64,000 nt of DNA from Cladopsammia gracilis (lineage: Eukaryota; Cnidaria; Anthozoa; Scleractinia; Dendrophylliidae): the NCBI GenBank assembly GCA_022457155.1, contig JAJGOT010000504.1, positions 522,001-586,000 on the forward strand, written 5' to 3'. The translations under genes were made by a program, and so were the position numbers. This document shows positions 46,588 to 58,646 of the stretch, piece by piece (position 1 is the first letter of the stretch; every line of letters starts with the position of its first letter). Below the pieces are notes generated by a model, which saw nothing but the letters and a program-made list of their open reading frames with translations, had not been told where the DNA came from and made no database searches.

Positions 46588-46905
46588 TTGCAACGAAGCA
46601 AGGGAAGGTAAAAGCGTTTTGTGAAATCTGATAAGCTCCTTGATCCTTTAACTACTTAGTAGCAACACTAAATATAGCATGCTCGATCGCTGCTTTAGGG
46701 GACATTAATTTTGATTGTGCATGGCTACTCAAAAGGACAGCCAACATTCTTTGAATGGGCAAAAATACAACAACATAAAATTATCATGGTTTGTGTACAT
46801 TTTTTTTTTTCGTTCTTTAAAAACAATCCAAGTTTAAAACACTATTAAATTTGATTATCTTGTCCTCGGAATTCTATAAGCTTGCCAACGGTCAAGTCTA
46901 CCATA

Positions 46906-49900
46906 TTAGTGGGGAGCAACCTACAAGAAAAAAAATTGTAATATATTATCATATAGCTCTTGATTCTTCACTCCTTGTAAAGACAATCTGACTGAAAAAA
47001 CAACATCCTCTACTTAGGGATTTAATAGTCCACGGACAAAGGTCTGGTTGTTCGATTACACCTGTTTACTTCTTAAGCGGATCCGTTGTCATATATGGCC
47101 ATGCCCCGTTTCATAAAATGCACGTTTACTCGCCCAATACGTCCGCTTTCCGAGCCAGCTTAACATATCGGAGAACCGTTTTATATTAAGCTAGTACAAT
47201 ACACCTGATATCCGGCACAAGGTAATATTGGATTAAGCCAAATAACGTTACGGAAGTGTCACACCATCATCCCAAATTCACCCTGCACTTGGTAAGCGGG
47301 CCGTCGCTACTGAGCGGTCTCAGTTGTGAGGCATATGGCCGAGTGTATTCACAGTAAACATAAGACTCCTATGGATTTATTCCCTACAATGCCGTGAAAA
47401 AAATGATTATTATCAATGACGTATACATTTATATTCAACTAACTTGATTATCGTTTGTAGTTTCGTCCCAAAAGCAACTACGAACGCAGAAACAAAATAA
47501 TTGTCTTTTGTAACTTCGCTTCATGAAAAAGCATTTTCGATGGAAATAAAAGGGACATCGCCGATGATCTGTAAAGAAAATAAACAAAATTGATATCATT
47601 TTAATCGCGAAACATCTTGAATTCAGTAAAACAAAGCTGGAATTATGAAAAATAGGAACGTTCCTACGTATAGGCAACCAATAGCGCAATCAAATAATAA
47701 ATTAATAATCAATGACTTAATCAATCAATCAATCAATCAATCAACCGAGCAATTAATTAATTAAAACAATAATTAAGCATAGTAAACCTTCCAAACTTCA
47801 TGAGTGAACATACAAAAACAATTCCGTGGTGACTTATGGTAGAACAAAATACCAGGGCTACATTTTATGGTGTAGAATTCAACATTCATTTGGTATACTC
47901 AAGGAATCCATTCAAGGATTAGTTGCTATGAATAAATAATGTTTATTCTTGTCGTATACACTAAATCGACGAGTCTAAAGGGTATTAACCCTCGGTCATA
48001 AACGCAAACTTATACTCCCCACCCCACCCCCGTTTTACGTTCGAGGATTAAACTACTCATACCAATGCCAGAAAATATATTTAAAACTTATTAAGATATG
48101 CATAATTATTATTAATAATATTTCAGGGCAAACATATTTTCTGTCTTCCTGGAAATACTTTCATTCATATTCCCAAGCATGAAGAACAGATGATATGTAA
48201 ATTTAGTTATTCTGACTCGGTTGTGATTTTCTTTCTGCTTCAGTTGACAGTTTCGTTTTATTAGACACTGAAGTCCTATCTAAGTTGTTAGTGATATAGA
48301 ATCGTAAAACAAACAAAACACCTCCCCCTTTCTTTTCCCCCGCCTCCCAAGAAAAAGACGCTCAGATCATGCTTTTCAGACATTCAAATTTCAATTAATC
48401 TGATGAATCTTTTAAGGTGGTGAAATTATAGTAACGTGAAATGTGTTTTAGATTCGGATTTTCTGGCCTCCAAAAAATGCCATTGTACTTTATTAGAACA
48501 TGCTAAAGTAATTGTTACTTCTTAACCAATGGACCAACGAATGCTGTACTTACATCTTGTTGGATCTTCCAGATCTAGAAACAAAAACAAAACGTTAACA
48601 ACTTTAGCAAAAAAGTCATACGGAACCACATAAAGTAATTAATTAATATTTTCACAATTCTTTTTTATATATCAATCACTTGTTTCTTCTTTTTTTTCCT
48701 TTTTTTTCTCTTTTTTTCTTCTATTGTTTGATTCTTTCTTTTTATTTCAACAAATTGGTGCGTGTAGCGATTTCTAATCATGTAATTAATTTCACTGGCC
48801 TGCCAAGATTAGCTTTTGCTACCTGCAGGCCAGTATTATAAATTCTATAATAACTAACTAATAAAGATTTTTGTTGTTGTTGTTGTTGTTGATTTTCTTG
48901 TATTCTGATTATTTTTATCATGCTCACAAAAGCAAGACGTATTCAGAACCTTTAAGGTTATTTAGAAAGATCGTTAGACAAACGTACGTGGTGAACTATG
49001 AATAAAATGGTCTCGGTATCTCTGATGGTAAACCGGTACCAAGTATATGTAGCTTCAGGAGAAAGGCATTTATATTCAGAAACACCAACTATCATTTATT
49101 TTTAAGCCTTTCTAACCTTTAAAGAAAACAGAGCACTTACTAGTTTCGACAAGTTCTCCCATTTCATGTTCTGCGATTTCATTATTTGCTTGATTGTCAT
49201 TTTCAGGTTCGTCACCATAGTGACTTGGGACGCAGATGCAAAAGCGTCGACGTCTGAAACAGTTCTTGTACAAGAAGCATTTTCGACGCTTGAACTTTGG
49301 ACAGAATGGTCTCCGAGCTAAAATTTATAAAAAGAAACGGCATCTACAGTAAATCATCGAGTTCAAATAATTATTACTCCATCTCCTAATTATGTAGAGG
49401 TAATCATGACCATTCTGCAGTTGTTAATATTTTTAAATTTTGAATATCTAAAAATGTTTTGTGTTTGGCATTTGTTGTTATTTTTAAATATTATTCAAAT
49501 GTGATTTGGCATTTGAAGTCATTGAAGAATAAGAAAGTACGATATAATGAATGTTCAAGTATAACAACTTAGACATGCAAAGAAAAACTATATAGAACCT
49601 TCGTACTTGAAAAAATGAGAAGAGAAGCCACTATAGTTTTTCATGTCCCATATGACCCATTTAACGCTGGTTTTGGATTATTGCAAATAAGTCCTTTTCT
49701 CGACAGGGTACCACATCAAGTATAACGCAACGTCCAGTTGCAAAGAAGGAAAACTGTGCAATAAACATACTTCGAAAAAGAGTGAGAGCACTGCAGTTCT
49801 GCCTGTGATCATGATGTTCGTTTACCAGACATGATGTGCCATATTGAAAGCTAGTTTAGGATTATTGCAAAATCGTCTCCTTTTCCGTGCACCATTTCCA

Positions 49901-52900
49901 CACGTTTTACTGCAAGCGCTCCAAGAAGACCAAGAATCCCACAATAAAAATAAGCGAATAAATTGAAGAGAGTTTTGTCTTTAATTATAGGAACATAATA
50001 ATGACGTGCTAATCATAAATTATCCATTCCTTATTTTCTTAGTTATTGTTATTCATTTATTATAATTATAGTGAGCTTCTGTAACTGTTTAGTGCGCAGC
50101 AACCCGCCACGATTAACTCTAGTTATTTGCGGGTTGCTACTATATTTTGTTTTTGGTGTTGTTGTTGTTGTTGTTGTTGTTGCTGCTGCTCAGGGGGCAT
50201 TGTCAGACATAATCAAAACCAAAATAGTTTAAAACTTTTGATGCAAAGCGGAACTTCGCATTGCGTAGAAAGCGTGCAAAGCTCTCATACTTGGACGAGG
50301 AGAGATGGCACTGCACTTCGAGTTCTGTTGTCCAAATAATAAAAATCTGTTCAGGGGCATTGTTTTTATTTTCTAATCAAAATCAAAATATTTTACAACT
50401 TTTGAAGCAAAGCGGAACTTCGGATTGCGCAGAAAGAGAGACAAGCTGACTTACTTGGACAAGGAGTGACCGCAGTGCAGAACTGATACAGAGATATAGC
50501 ACCAGAGCAATTTGAGCCTTTGAAGGCTGGTTTTGGATTATTGCAAAATCGTCTTCTCTCCCTTACACCACCGCCACACGTTTTACTGCAAGCGCTCCAA
50601 GAAGACCAAGAACCCCACATTCCATCAACTGCGAAAGGACAATATCAATGAATATTTTTATTATAGCAACATACTAAAAATCTGCTCAGGGGCATTGTCA
50701 GATAAAACCAAAACCGAAATACCGGTAGGTTACAACATTTAAAGCAAAGCGCAACTTCACTTAGCGAAGAAAGAGTGTAAAGCCCGGTCGCTTACTTGGA
50801 CAAGGAGAGAGAGCACTGCAGTTCTGCCTCTGATATCCAATACCCAGACAGTAGGTGCCATTAAAGGCTGGTCTTGGATTATTGCAAAATCGTTTCCTAT
50901 CCCGCGCACCATTACCACACGTTTTACTACAATCGCTCCAAGTAGACCATGATCCCCACATTCCGTCAACTGCAAAACAACAGTATGAGCGAATTAATTG
51001 ATTTTTTTTTTAATTAAAGCAACATAATGATCTGCTCAGTGGCATTGTTAGTTCTGATCAAAACCAAAATGTTTTCCAGCTTTTGAAGCAACTGACCCAT
51101 GCCAAACTTGCATGTGAAGAAAGAGTGTAAAGCTAACAGTACCTGGACAAGGAGAGAGCGCACTGCAGTTTTGTTTCTGGTGTCCAATACCCAGGCAATA
51201 TGAGCCATTGTAGGCTTGTTTTGGATTATTGCAAAGTCGTCTCCTCTCCCGTGTACCATTTCCACACGTTTTGCTACAAGCGCTCCAAGAAGACCACGGT
51301 CCCCACATTCCATCAACTGCAAAACAACAGTATGAGCGAATTAATTGATTTTTTTTTTTAATCAAAGCAACTTAATGATCTGCTCAGGAGCATTGTTAGT
51401 TCTAATCAAAACCAAAATGTTTTCCAGCTTTTGAAGCAACTGACCCATGCCAAACCTTGCATGCGAAGAAAGAGTGCAAAGCTAACTACCTGGACAAGGA
51501 GAGAGCGCACTGCAGTTTTGTTTCTGGTGTCCAATACCCAGGCAATATGAGCCATTGTAGGCTTGTTTTGGATTATCGCAAAGCCGTCTCCTCTCCCGTG
51601 TACCATTTCCACACGTTTTACTACAAGCGCTCCAAGAAGACCACAATCCCCACATTCCGTCAACTGCGAAACAACAATAGAAGCGAATTAATTTACCATT
51701 TTTATAATCAAAGCAACATAAAGATCTGCTCAGGAGCATTGTTAGTTCTAATCAAATCCAAAATGTTTTCCATATTTTGAAGCAACTGACCCATGCCAAA
51801 CTTTAGGCGAAGAAAGAGTGTAAAGCCAACTACCTGGACAAGGAGGGAGCGCACTGCAGTTTTGTTTCTGGTGTCCAATACCCAGGCAATATGAGCCATT
51901 GTGAGCTTGTTTTGGATTATTGCAAAGTCTTCTCCTCTCACGTGAACCATTTCCACACGTTTTACTACAAGCGCTCCAAGAAGACCACGATCCCCACATT
52001 CCATCAACTGCAAAACAACAGTATGAGCGAATTAATTGATTTTTTTTTAATTAAAGCAACATAATGATCTGCTCAGTGGCATTGTTAGTTCTGATCAAAA
52101 CCAAAATGTTTTCCAGCTTTTGAAGCAACTGACCCATGCCAAACTTGCATGTGAAGAAAGAGTGTAAAGCTAACAGTACCTGGACAAGGAGAGAGTGCAA
52201 TACAGTTTTGTTTCTGGTGTCCAATACCCAGGCAATATGAGCCATTGTAGGCTTGTTTTGGATTATCGCAAAGTCGTCTCCTCTCCCGTGTACCATTTCC
52301 ACACGTTTGACTACAAGCTCTCCAAGAAGACCACGATCCCCACATTCCATCAACTGCAAAACAACAGTATAAGCGAATTAATTGACCCTTTTTGAATCAA
52401 AGGAACATAAAGATCTGCTCAGGAGCATTGTTAGTTCTAACCAAAACCAAAATGTTTTCCAGCTATTGAAGCAACTGACCCATGCCAAATTTGCATGCGA
52501 AGAAAGAGTGTAAAGCTAACTACCTGGACAAGGAGAGAGCGCACTGCAGTTTTGTTTCTGTTGTCCAATACCCAGGCAATATGAGCCATTGTGGGCTTGT
52601 TTTGGATTATTGCAAAGTCGTCTCCTCTCCCGTGTACCATTTCCACATGTTTTACTACAAGCGCTCCAAGAAGACCACGATCCCCACATTCCATCAACTA
52701 CAAAACAACAGTATCAGCGAATTAATTGACACTTTTATTTAATCAAAGCAACATAATGATCTGCTCAGGAGCATTGTTAGTTCTAATCAAAACCAAAATT
52801 TTTTCCAGCTTTTGAAGCAACTGACCCATGCAAAACTTGCATGCGAAGAAAGAGTGTAAAGCTAACTACCTGGACAAGGAGAGAGCGCACTGCAGTTTTG

Positions 52901-55900
52901 TTTCTGTTGTCCAATACCCAGGCAATATGAGCCATTGTGGGCTTGTTTTGGATTATTGCAAAGTCGTCTCCTCTCCCGTGTACCATTTCCACACGTTTTA
53001 CTACAAAAGCTCCAGGAAGACCATGAACTCCACATTCCATCAACTGCGAAAGGAAATATAAGCGAATTAATTGACCCTCTTTTAATTAAAGAAACATAAA
53101 GATCTGCACAGGAACATTGTTTGTTCTAATCAAAACTAAACTATTTTCCAACTTTTAAAGCAAAGCACATTCAACATTGCATGCAAAGAAAGAGTGTAAA
53201 GTTTACCTGGACAATGAGAGAGAGCACTGCAGTTTTGTTTCTGGTGTCCAATACCCAGGCAATGTGAGCCATTATGGGCTTGTTTTGGATTATCACAAAG
53301 TCGTCTCCTCTCCCGTGTACCATTTTCACAAGTTTTACTGCAAGCGCTCCAAGGAGACCAAGAACCCCAGTTTCCATCAACTGCGAAAGAAGAGCATAAA
53401 TTATCGTAATTTATTGACCTACGTTGTTACTTTCAGGTTTCTTTTTAATCCACTCCAGTGACCCCCTAGCAGGCGTCAGACATTCCTCAAAATCCAGTCA
53501 AGAGTCTAATACCTTGTTATTTTCATTACCCTCGGTGCGAGATCGGAAACTTGACTTCGATAAAACACCGAACTCAATAATTTGCTTCCAGACCTCGCAG
53601 TAACCGACCGCGTATAAATTGTTGAAAATAGCCAAAATGGTATGAAGCTAAAGCAACCGTCGCCAACTTTTAGCCATGATTTATTCCATAAATTTTAGAT
53701 GTGGGGGCTGTCTGGCCGTGTACTGCATGTGGCTGGACGATAGCATGGGAATACGACAGAAAATATCCGTTTTATTCACTTCTACAATATATTTTAAAAT
53801 GGCATAACACAGTGTCTTAAGAAAAATAGTTATTGTTTCTATTTTAAAATAATTTTGCAATAAAATGTATTAATTACCTGGGCAGTTTTGGTTGTTACAG
53901 AGTCTATCTCTTTGTCTGAATGCTCCTTCGCAATCTTTCCCTCCGTTTGCTGGTGCAGGATTGTTGCATGTACGATTTCTTAAATGCTCTCCCCCTCCAC
54001 ATGTCTTAGTACACTCACTCCATGGACTCCATTCACCCCAATTCCCGTCCACTAGGAAAAAAACACAATGCAAGAGCTTATTTAATTCGCTATGATTTGC
54101 AATCGAATTATATTTGTAACGAATGTCCAATTCTTGTCGTTGTGCCTACTGTACTATGAAATATAATATAAATATAAGGGCTTGCAACCATTGTTGGAAC
54201 ATTCGTTCTTAACTAGTTTAGAATTGTTAATTCAACCATTTCTTAACCACCTTTTACCATTTTTTTCCAAAGCTTTTAACTTGATTGATAACTTTTTTTC
54301 CTTTTCCAAACACCCAGCATCCCTATATATCTTGCTCCCTTTGGAGCAATTTAACAAATTGACGTCAGTTTTTTTATGCGTCTGTCCTCTTATTGATGAT
54401 AAAATTCGTCATAACATTGTCAAAGTGCGAGTGGATCCACAGCAAACATTGACAATGTTATGACGAATTTTATCATCAATAACAGGACAGACGCATAAAA
54501 AACTGACGTCAATTTGTTTTTTACAATAACAAAACGCCAAAACTTCCCAGTAACGAATCGCGTATAAATTGTTGAAAATGGCCAAAATGGTATGAAGCTA
54601 AAGCAACCGTCGCCAACTTTTAGCCATGATTTATTCCATAAATTTTAGATGTGAGGGCTGTCTGGTCGTGTACTGCATGTGGCTGGACGATAACATGGAA
54701 ATACAACAGAATATATCCGTTTCATTCACTTCTATAATATATCCCAAAATGGACACAGTCGAAGACTTGCCGTTTCTATTTTAAAATACGGTAATTTGAA
54801 CTAAAAAGAATTACCTGGGCAGTTTTGGTTGTTACAGAGTCTATCTCTTTGTCTGAATGCTCCTTCGCAATCTTTCCCTCCGTTTGCTGGTGCAGGATTG
54901 TTGCATGTACGATTTCTTAAATGCTCTCCCCCTCCACATGTCTTAGAACACTCACTCCATGGACTCCATTCACCCCAATTCCCGTCCACTAGGAAAAAAC
55001 ACAATGTAGGAACTTATTTAATTCGCTTTGTTTTGCAGTGCAAGTATATTTACCAATGTTCAATTTGTCGTTATGCGTATACTATAAAATATAATATAAA
55101 TATAAGGGCTTGTAACCATTTTTGGAGCATTCGTTCTTAACTAATTTAGAATTGTTAATTCGACCGTTTCTTAACCACTTTTTGCGACTTTTTTTCTAAA
55201 GCTTTTAACTTGACAACTTTGTTTCCGTTTCCAAACACCCAGCATCCCTATATGTCATGTGCCCTTGATAGCAATTTGCGTTTCTGGAATTGCATAGTTG
55301 TTGTCGTTGCATAATAATAAAGGTTGAGGTTTGTACATGTAAGCTGGCCCTCGAACGTTCCATTTTTGCCCTTTCTCTCAATTTCTCTCAACACATTGTG
55401 ATAAAAAATGCACAAAATGTATAAAATATACACAACGAACTATATTGTAAAGTATCTCTTAAATATAACATGTTTTTTTTTCCCACGATAGTTTCTCTTT
55501 CAAGAAAGGGGCAGTGTCCCGCCGGAATTAACAAAATTTCGCTATATTAATTTCCAAATGCCACCAAATATACAACTAAATTCGATATTAAAGATTTTAT
55601 AGTACAAAACAAAACAGTAGTTTGGAGATAAAATACAGGATTACAAGGATAGTAGTGGATTACAGTTTATTAAATTTGATTTATTGACATGCGGTAAGAA
55701 ATCAAAATTGCCAGTTATTTATTTATACCTGTTTAAAGAAATAAAGCAAGCTTCTGACCATACTCATGAAAACATGGCATATCAGCCGGGACGCTGTTCC
55801 TTTACGAGTATAGTATAACCTCACCTGGTCCTGGTACGCTTGGATCACTGAAGTCTTCTATGTCTAGGTCGTCTAAAACACAACAATACTACATGATAGC

Positions 55901-56681
55901 ATTTATACCAAAATACTGGCTTCCTGGCTTCGCGGTGGAAACAACAAAGCCCAAATTAGTAGGTTACATGTACTAAATGTTGCATTAGCCTTTAAAGTGA
56001 AAACATGAATTTTTTTAAATTAATTAAACAATAGATGGTTTCATGGCTTTATGACTTCATGGCCGTTCATGGTGCAAGAAGAAGGAAGTTGAAGACTTCG
56101 TGTGTTCATAGATTCACGCTGAAATATTAAATAGTTTATAATTTTGTGTTTTTATTGCTTTAGTGCTCATTCTTAAAAAAAAAAAAAAAACAATCGGGAT
56201 ATTTAGCAGTGGTGAGCAATGCCCCTAACCCTATGTGAAAAACTACCCTTTAATACAAGCGCTAAGGCTGTAATAAATAAATATACCTATACTGAAATCA
56301 CTGTGTACTGTAAAATACATCGACAACATGATATATAATCATCCACTGTAAAAATAGCATCATGCTCATACCATAAAAGCCTGCAGCAGCCCAAAGCCAT
56401 AAAATATATAACGTGTAAAATTTTCAGAATGAAAATGGTTTTACTTTAAAACACTTAATAAAAACATTTTCTAGTAAACTAATGTAAGAATTTGTTCAGA
56501 ATAAAAAGAAATGGACCATAAGTCCGAGGAGGGAAAATCGAAACAATTCACAAAATCATTAACTACGAAGATTACCTTGATAATTTTCCAATTTTTCCTC
56601 GAAAGAAAATTCGACTTGAGAAGAATATTCGACGCAACTTACAAGAAAAAAGCCGAAGCTAAACCAAATCTTCAATAACAT
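46906..56681 (-). CDS. Gene 3: secreted protein, signal peptide + 11 TSP1 repeats + A and B cysteine-rich modules (about 801 aa)
   Basis: Minus-strand exons, 5' to 3': 56681-56576 (signal peptide [20 protein letters not shown]), 55872-55825 (acidic linker), TSP1 exons 54988-54815, 54051-53878, 53380-53207, 53043-52870, 52697-52524, 52353-52180, 52007-51834, 51663-51490, 51316-51143, 50969-50796, 50628-50455, A 49317-49141, LEDP micro-exon 48574-48554, B 47568-47444, terminal 46920-46906 (VAPH-stop). Every TSP1 exon is exactly 174 nt with phase 1 at both ends; the sum of 2406 nt stays in frame. The first two TSP1 repeats are the [11 protein letters not shown] type, the other nine the NGTRERRR type with six cysteines, WxxW motifs for C-mannosylation and N-x-S/T sites. 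TSP1 arrays of this kind act outside the cell in adhesion or pattern binding. Function of the whole is unknown. The A module lacks the strong acidic tail of gene 2. Confidence 0.82.
47444..47568 (-). other. B module exon of gene 3
   Basis: It starts [13 protein letters not shown], pattern C-x7-C-x12-C-x-C-x3-C, and ends WDETTNDNQ at a phase-0 GTTAGT donor, exactly as the second B of gene 2. Confidence 0.8.
47700..47760. repeat. (ATCA)n microsatellite before gene 3 B exon
   Basis: TTAATCAATCAATCAATCAA lies about 145 bp upstream, in gene sense, of the B exon, at the homologous place to the tracts in genes 1 and 2. Confidence 0.85.
47999..48047. mobile_element. Tiny TTAA-flanked CCCTCGG element
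   Basis: CCCTCGGTCATAAACGC and the inverted GTTTTACGTTCGAGGA are flanked by TTAA (47995-47998, 48048-48051). It looks like an internally deleted relative of 39730-40232. Confidence 0.45.
48795..48893 (+). repeat. Retroposon 3' end: hairpin plus (GTT)n tail
   Basis: CACTGGCCTGCCAAG and CCTGCAGGCCAGTATTATAA form a stem-loop, followed by AATAAAGATTTTTGTTGTTG. Hairpin plus short tandem tail is typical of the 3' ends of some non-LTR retroposons. Confidence 0.5.
49141..49317 (-). other. A module exon of gene 3
   Basis: It starts [14 protein letters not shown], pattern C-x7-C-x5-C-x6-C-x-C, then GDEPENDNQ and a mildly acidic tail ending GELVET. Confidence 0.8.
49650..49735 (-). pseudogene. Decayed TSP1 exon fragment
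   Basis: On the minus strand GAGAAAAGGACTTATTTGCA then ATAATCCAAAACCAGCG keeps the C-N-N-P-K-P-A core of the repeat, but both ends and the frame are lost. Confidence 0.6.
49765..49945 (-). pseudogene. Decayed TSP1 exon
   Basis: The frame [20 protein letters not shown] is intact at first, then shifts and meets a stop after AFNMAHHVW; the acceptor side is replaced by A-rich sequence (TTTTTATTGTGGG). It is not included in the gene 3 model. Confidence 0.7.
50255..50340 (-). pseudogene. 3' fragment of a TSP1 exon
   Basis: Minus-strand sequence matches the end of a TSP1 exon (QNS-CSA-SP-PS, then a GTATGAGAG donor) without its first half. It lies directly downstream, in gene sense, of the last intact TSP1 exon. 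Confidence 0.65.
50455..53380 (-). repeat. Tandem array of nine TSP1 exon-intron units, about 345 bp each
   Basis: Successive exon ends lie at 53207, 52870, 52524, 52180, 51834, 51490, 51143, 50796 and 50455, giving steps of 337-347 bp. Introns are duplicated too: TTCCAGCTTTTGAAGCAACT and GATCTGCTCAGG recur in each. Units in the middle are most alike, edge units diverge and the outermost are pseudo-exons, the pattern of unequal exchange. Confidence 0.9.
53590..54353 (-). repeat. Duplicated TSP1 exon with flanks, copy 1
   Basis: It matches 54545-55275 (landmarks GCGTATAAATTGTTGAAAAT, AACTTTTAGCCATGATTTAT, CCAAACACCCAGCATCCCTA); offset of the enclosed TSP1 exons is 937 bp. Confidence 0.8.
54355..54516. 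mobile_element. Near-perfect hairpin at the duplication junction
   Basis: CAAATTGACGTCAG through CATAACATTGTCA returns inverted as TGACAATGTTATG through CTGACGTCAATTTG, arms about 68 bp around a 26-bp loop. It lies exactly between the two duplicated blocks and is absent from the equivalent place after copy 2. Confidence 0.8.
54545..55275 (-). repeat. Duplicated TSP1 exon with flanks, copy 2
   Basis: Partner of 53590-54353. The two enclosed TSP1 exons differ by very few residues (SECSKTC versus SECTKTC). Confidence 0.8.
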
Positions 56682-56734
56682 GGTTGACGCAGCTCTCTAC
56701 ACAGCGACTATTCGTTAAATAAATATTTTCGCTG

Positions 56735-56766
56735 CTTTTATGCGTTTTGTGAGTCCATTCTAATAT
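56735..56766 (-). promoter_or_regulatory. Gene 3 core promoter block
   Basis: ATATTAGAAT (56766-56757) is followed after 14 bp by CATAAAAG (56742-56735), about 54 bp before the start codon; the flanking GCAGCGAAAA matches GCATCGAAAA in gene 1. Confidence 0.62.
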
Positions 56767-58038
56767 CTTGGGTCGCAATGAAGAGTCAATTGATACTAAT
56801 TCATCCTGAAATACGTCAATGCAAGATGAAATGTCGAATGACAGATTCAATTGTATCGTTCCGTTTTTTGTCATTAGATGTACCTTTAAATAATTCAACA
56901 TTCAGGTCTTTAAAACGATCTATTCTTACCATAGCCAAGCTAAAATTATAGGTGAACTCTAAGAAAGCGGAAACCGGAAATCATGACAATGCGCAAAAGA
57001 AAGATGTATGGAAACCTTTTCCGTACATAAAATTGGATCGCTGTTCACCGTATCGACAAGTTGTCTAGCGAGATCGTAAATAAATAACTAATCATAATGT
57101 CAAAATATAAGTTAGCATCTAAAAAACATGGGACAGCAATAACGTTTTAAATAGATATTATCATTATCAATATTACTTTTGTTCCTTCTGCTAATTCAGT
57201 TGTAAATTAATTACTTTTTGCATTTGCGTCCGTTATAACAATGAATTACCAGGACAATTACAAAAGGAATCGCGAAGCATGAGACTACACATAATATCAG
57301 AATTACTGTTTTGTTAATTGGTTCATTCATTTAGTAATTCAACAGCAAGCATGGCTATAGTCAGTGCACTAAAGCAATGCGTATGGCTATGTCTTTGTCA
57401 CATTTCTAAAACATGTATATTCATTATATCCGGCAGGCACATGTTTTGACGCCAAAACCCTTTCATTAATGACCAAAATGAAAGAATATATATATTTTTT
57501 TTCACTTAATAGCAAACTTTAACTACAGTTTCTCCTCCAAAAGACATTATTACTAGGGTTCTGTTGATTCAAAGATAATAGAAATGGTGACTTCGTGCCG
57601 CAACTCCTTTTGCATTCCAAATATTAAGCGATATTTAACCAAATGAAGTTGACTGAGGAAAACAGTTTGTGTGATGTATATGAGTTATACGAGTTAAAGG
57701 ATGTTATATTAAAAGGGTGATAGACAGCTTAGTGTCCCTCAGAGACCCTGTAAGTTTTTACCCCAAAGTTTTATCAGAAACATTCAGTATATTTGTCAAA
57801 AAGAGAGTAGATTATATGTATGTTGCTGCTTTTCAAGCTCTCTCTGTATCCCACATGCGTCTCTTCAAGCCCAGTCATAGCTCGAAAAAAAAAAAAAGGA
57901 TCAATCAAACACGGAAGTCCATGTTTTTTGGAGAGCGCATATCATATGTTTGCTTATTATGAAGAAGCCTGTAAAATAAATAGGTTATGGCAAGCAATAT
58001 CCCGCAAATGCCTGGGAAAATTGTACGTTATTCTCTTA

Positions 58039-58294
58039 AGGCCTGTACAAACGAACGCAACATGTTGGCACAACATCACCCAACATGTTGGCCGAGAGTG
58101 TTCAAACGATCGCAACATGTTGGGCAATGTTGCGTGAAACTGTGCAAATCGTGCAAACGAAAGAAATGTTGGCAGATGTTAGGCGAAAAGTTTAACCGAT
58201 TTCAAACTTCACGCAACATGTGCCAACATCATGCAACGTTACCCAACATGGTGTACAAACGATCACAGCATTTTGCGTTCGTTTGCACAGGCCT
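58039..58294. mobile_element. Harbinger-like MITE with TTA duplication
   Basis: AGGCCTGTACAAACGAACGC and GCGTTCGTTTGCACAGGCCT are inverted ends flanked by TTA (58036-58038, 58295-58297). The interior repeats CAACATGTTG. Confidence 0.75.
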
Positions 58295-58646
58295 TTAACA
58301 TTTTAAGAATACGAGTTACTGTAGTTACCACAATAGAAAAATGGCTTTGAGATGGAAAGAAGTAGTTTCACATAGTAGATAAACCAACGATACGTCAACA
58401 TTTTTCATTATTTTACATAGACAAGTTACACCAAACGATTGTTTTAAGAATGCGTTAGATTGGCCTCATTTCCGGATGGGAATAAACAAAAGAAATCTGG
58501 AATTTAGAAGCACTAAAATATTACTTCTGTTAGAGTTCTTGTTAGCAAATGCTGTCAGATAATATGGCTCAAATATGCCTTCAAAACAAATAACTCAAAA
58601 CTATTATATTTGTTTATTATGATCGTGCTCTCTTTGTCCTTAACGG

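Larger units (their letters stand above)
56690..58640 (-). repeat. Upstream segmental duplication, copy of 29450-32390
   Basis: Same landmarks and order as listed for 29450-32390. A Harbinger-type MITE (58039-58294) inserted on this side. Confidence 0.65.

Noticed and set aside
35489..49317. Assignment of the modules to coral small cysteine-rich proteins (SCRiPs), ShK domains or minicollagen
   Set aside because: The cysteine spacing C-x7-C-x12-C-x-C with five cysteines fits none of these families as I know them.
51014..52697. Second minus-strand frames over the TSP1 exons starting [14 protein letters not shown] or MMECGDRG
   Set aside because: They are frame-shifted shadows of the TSP1 exons; the TSP1 frame alone has WxxW and six cysteines.
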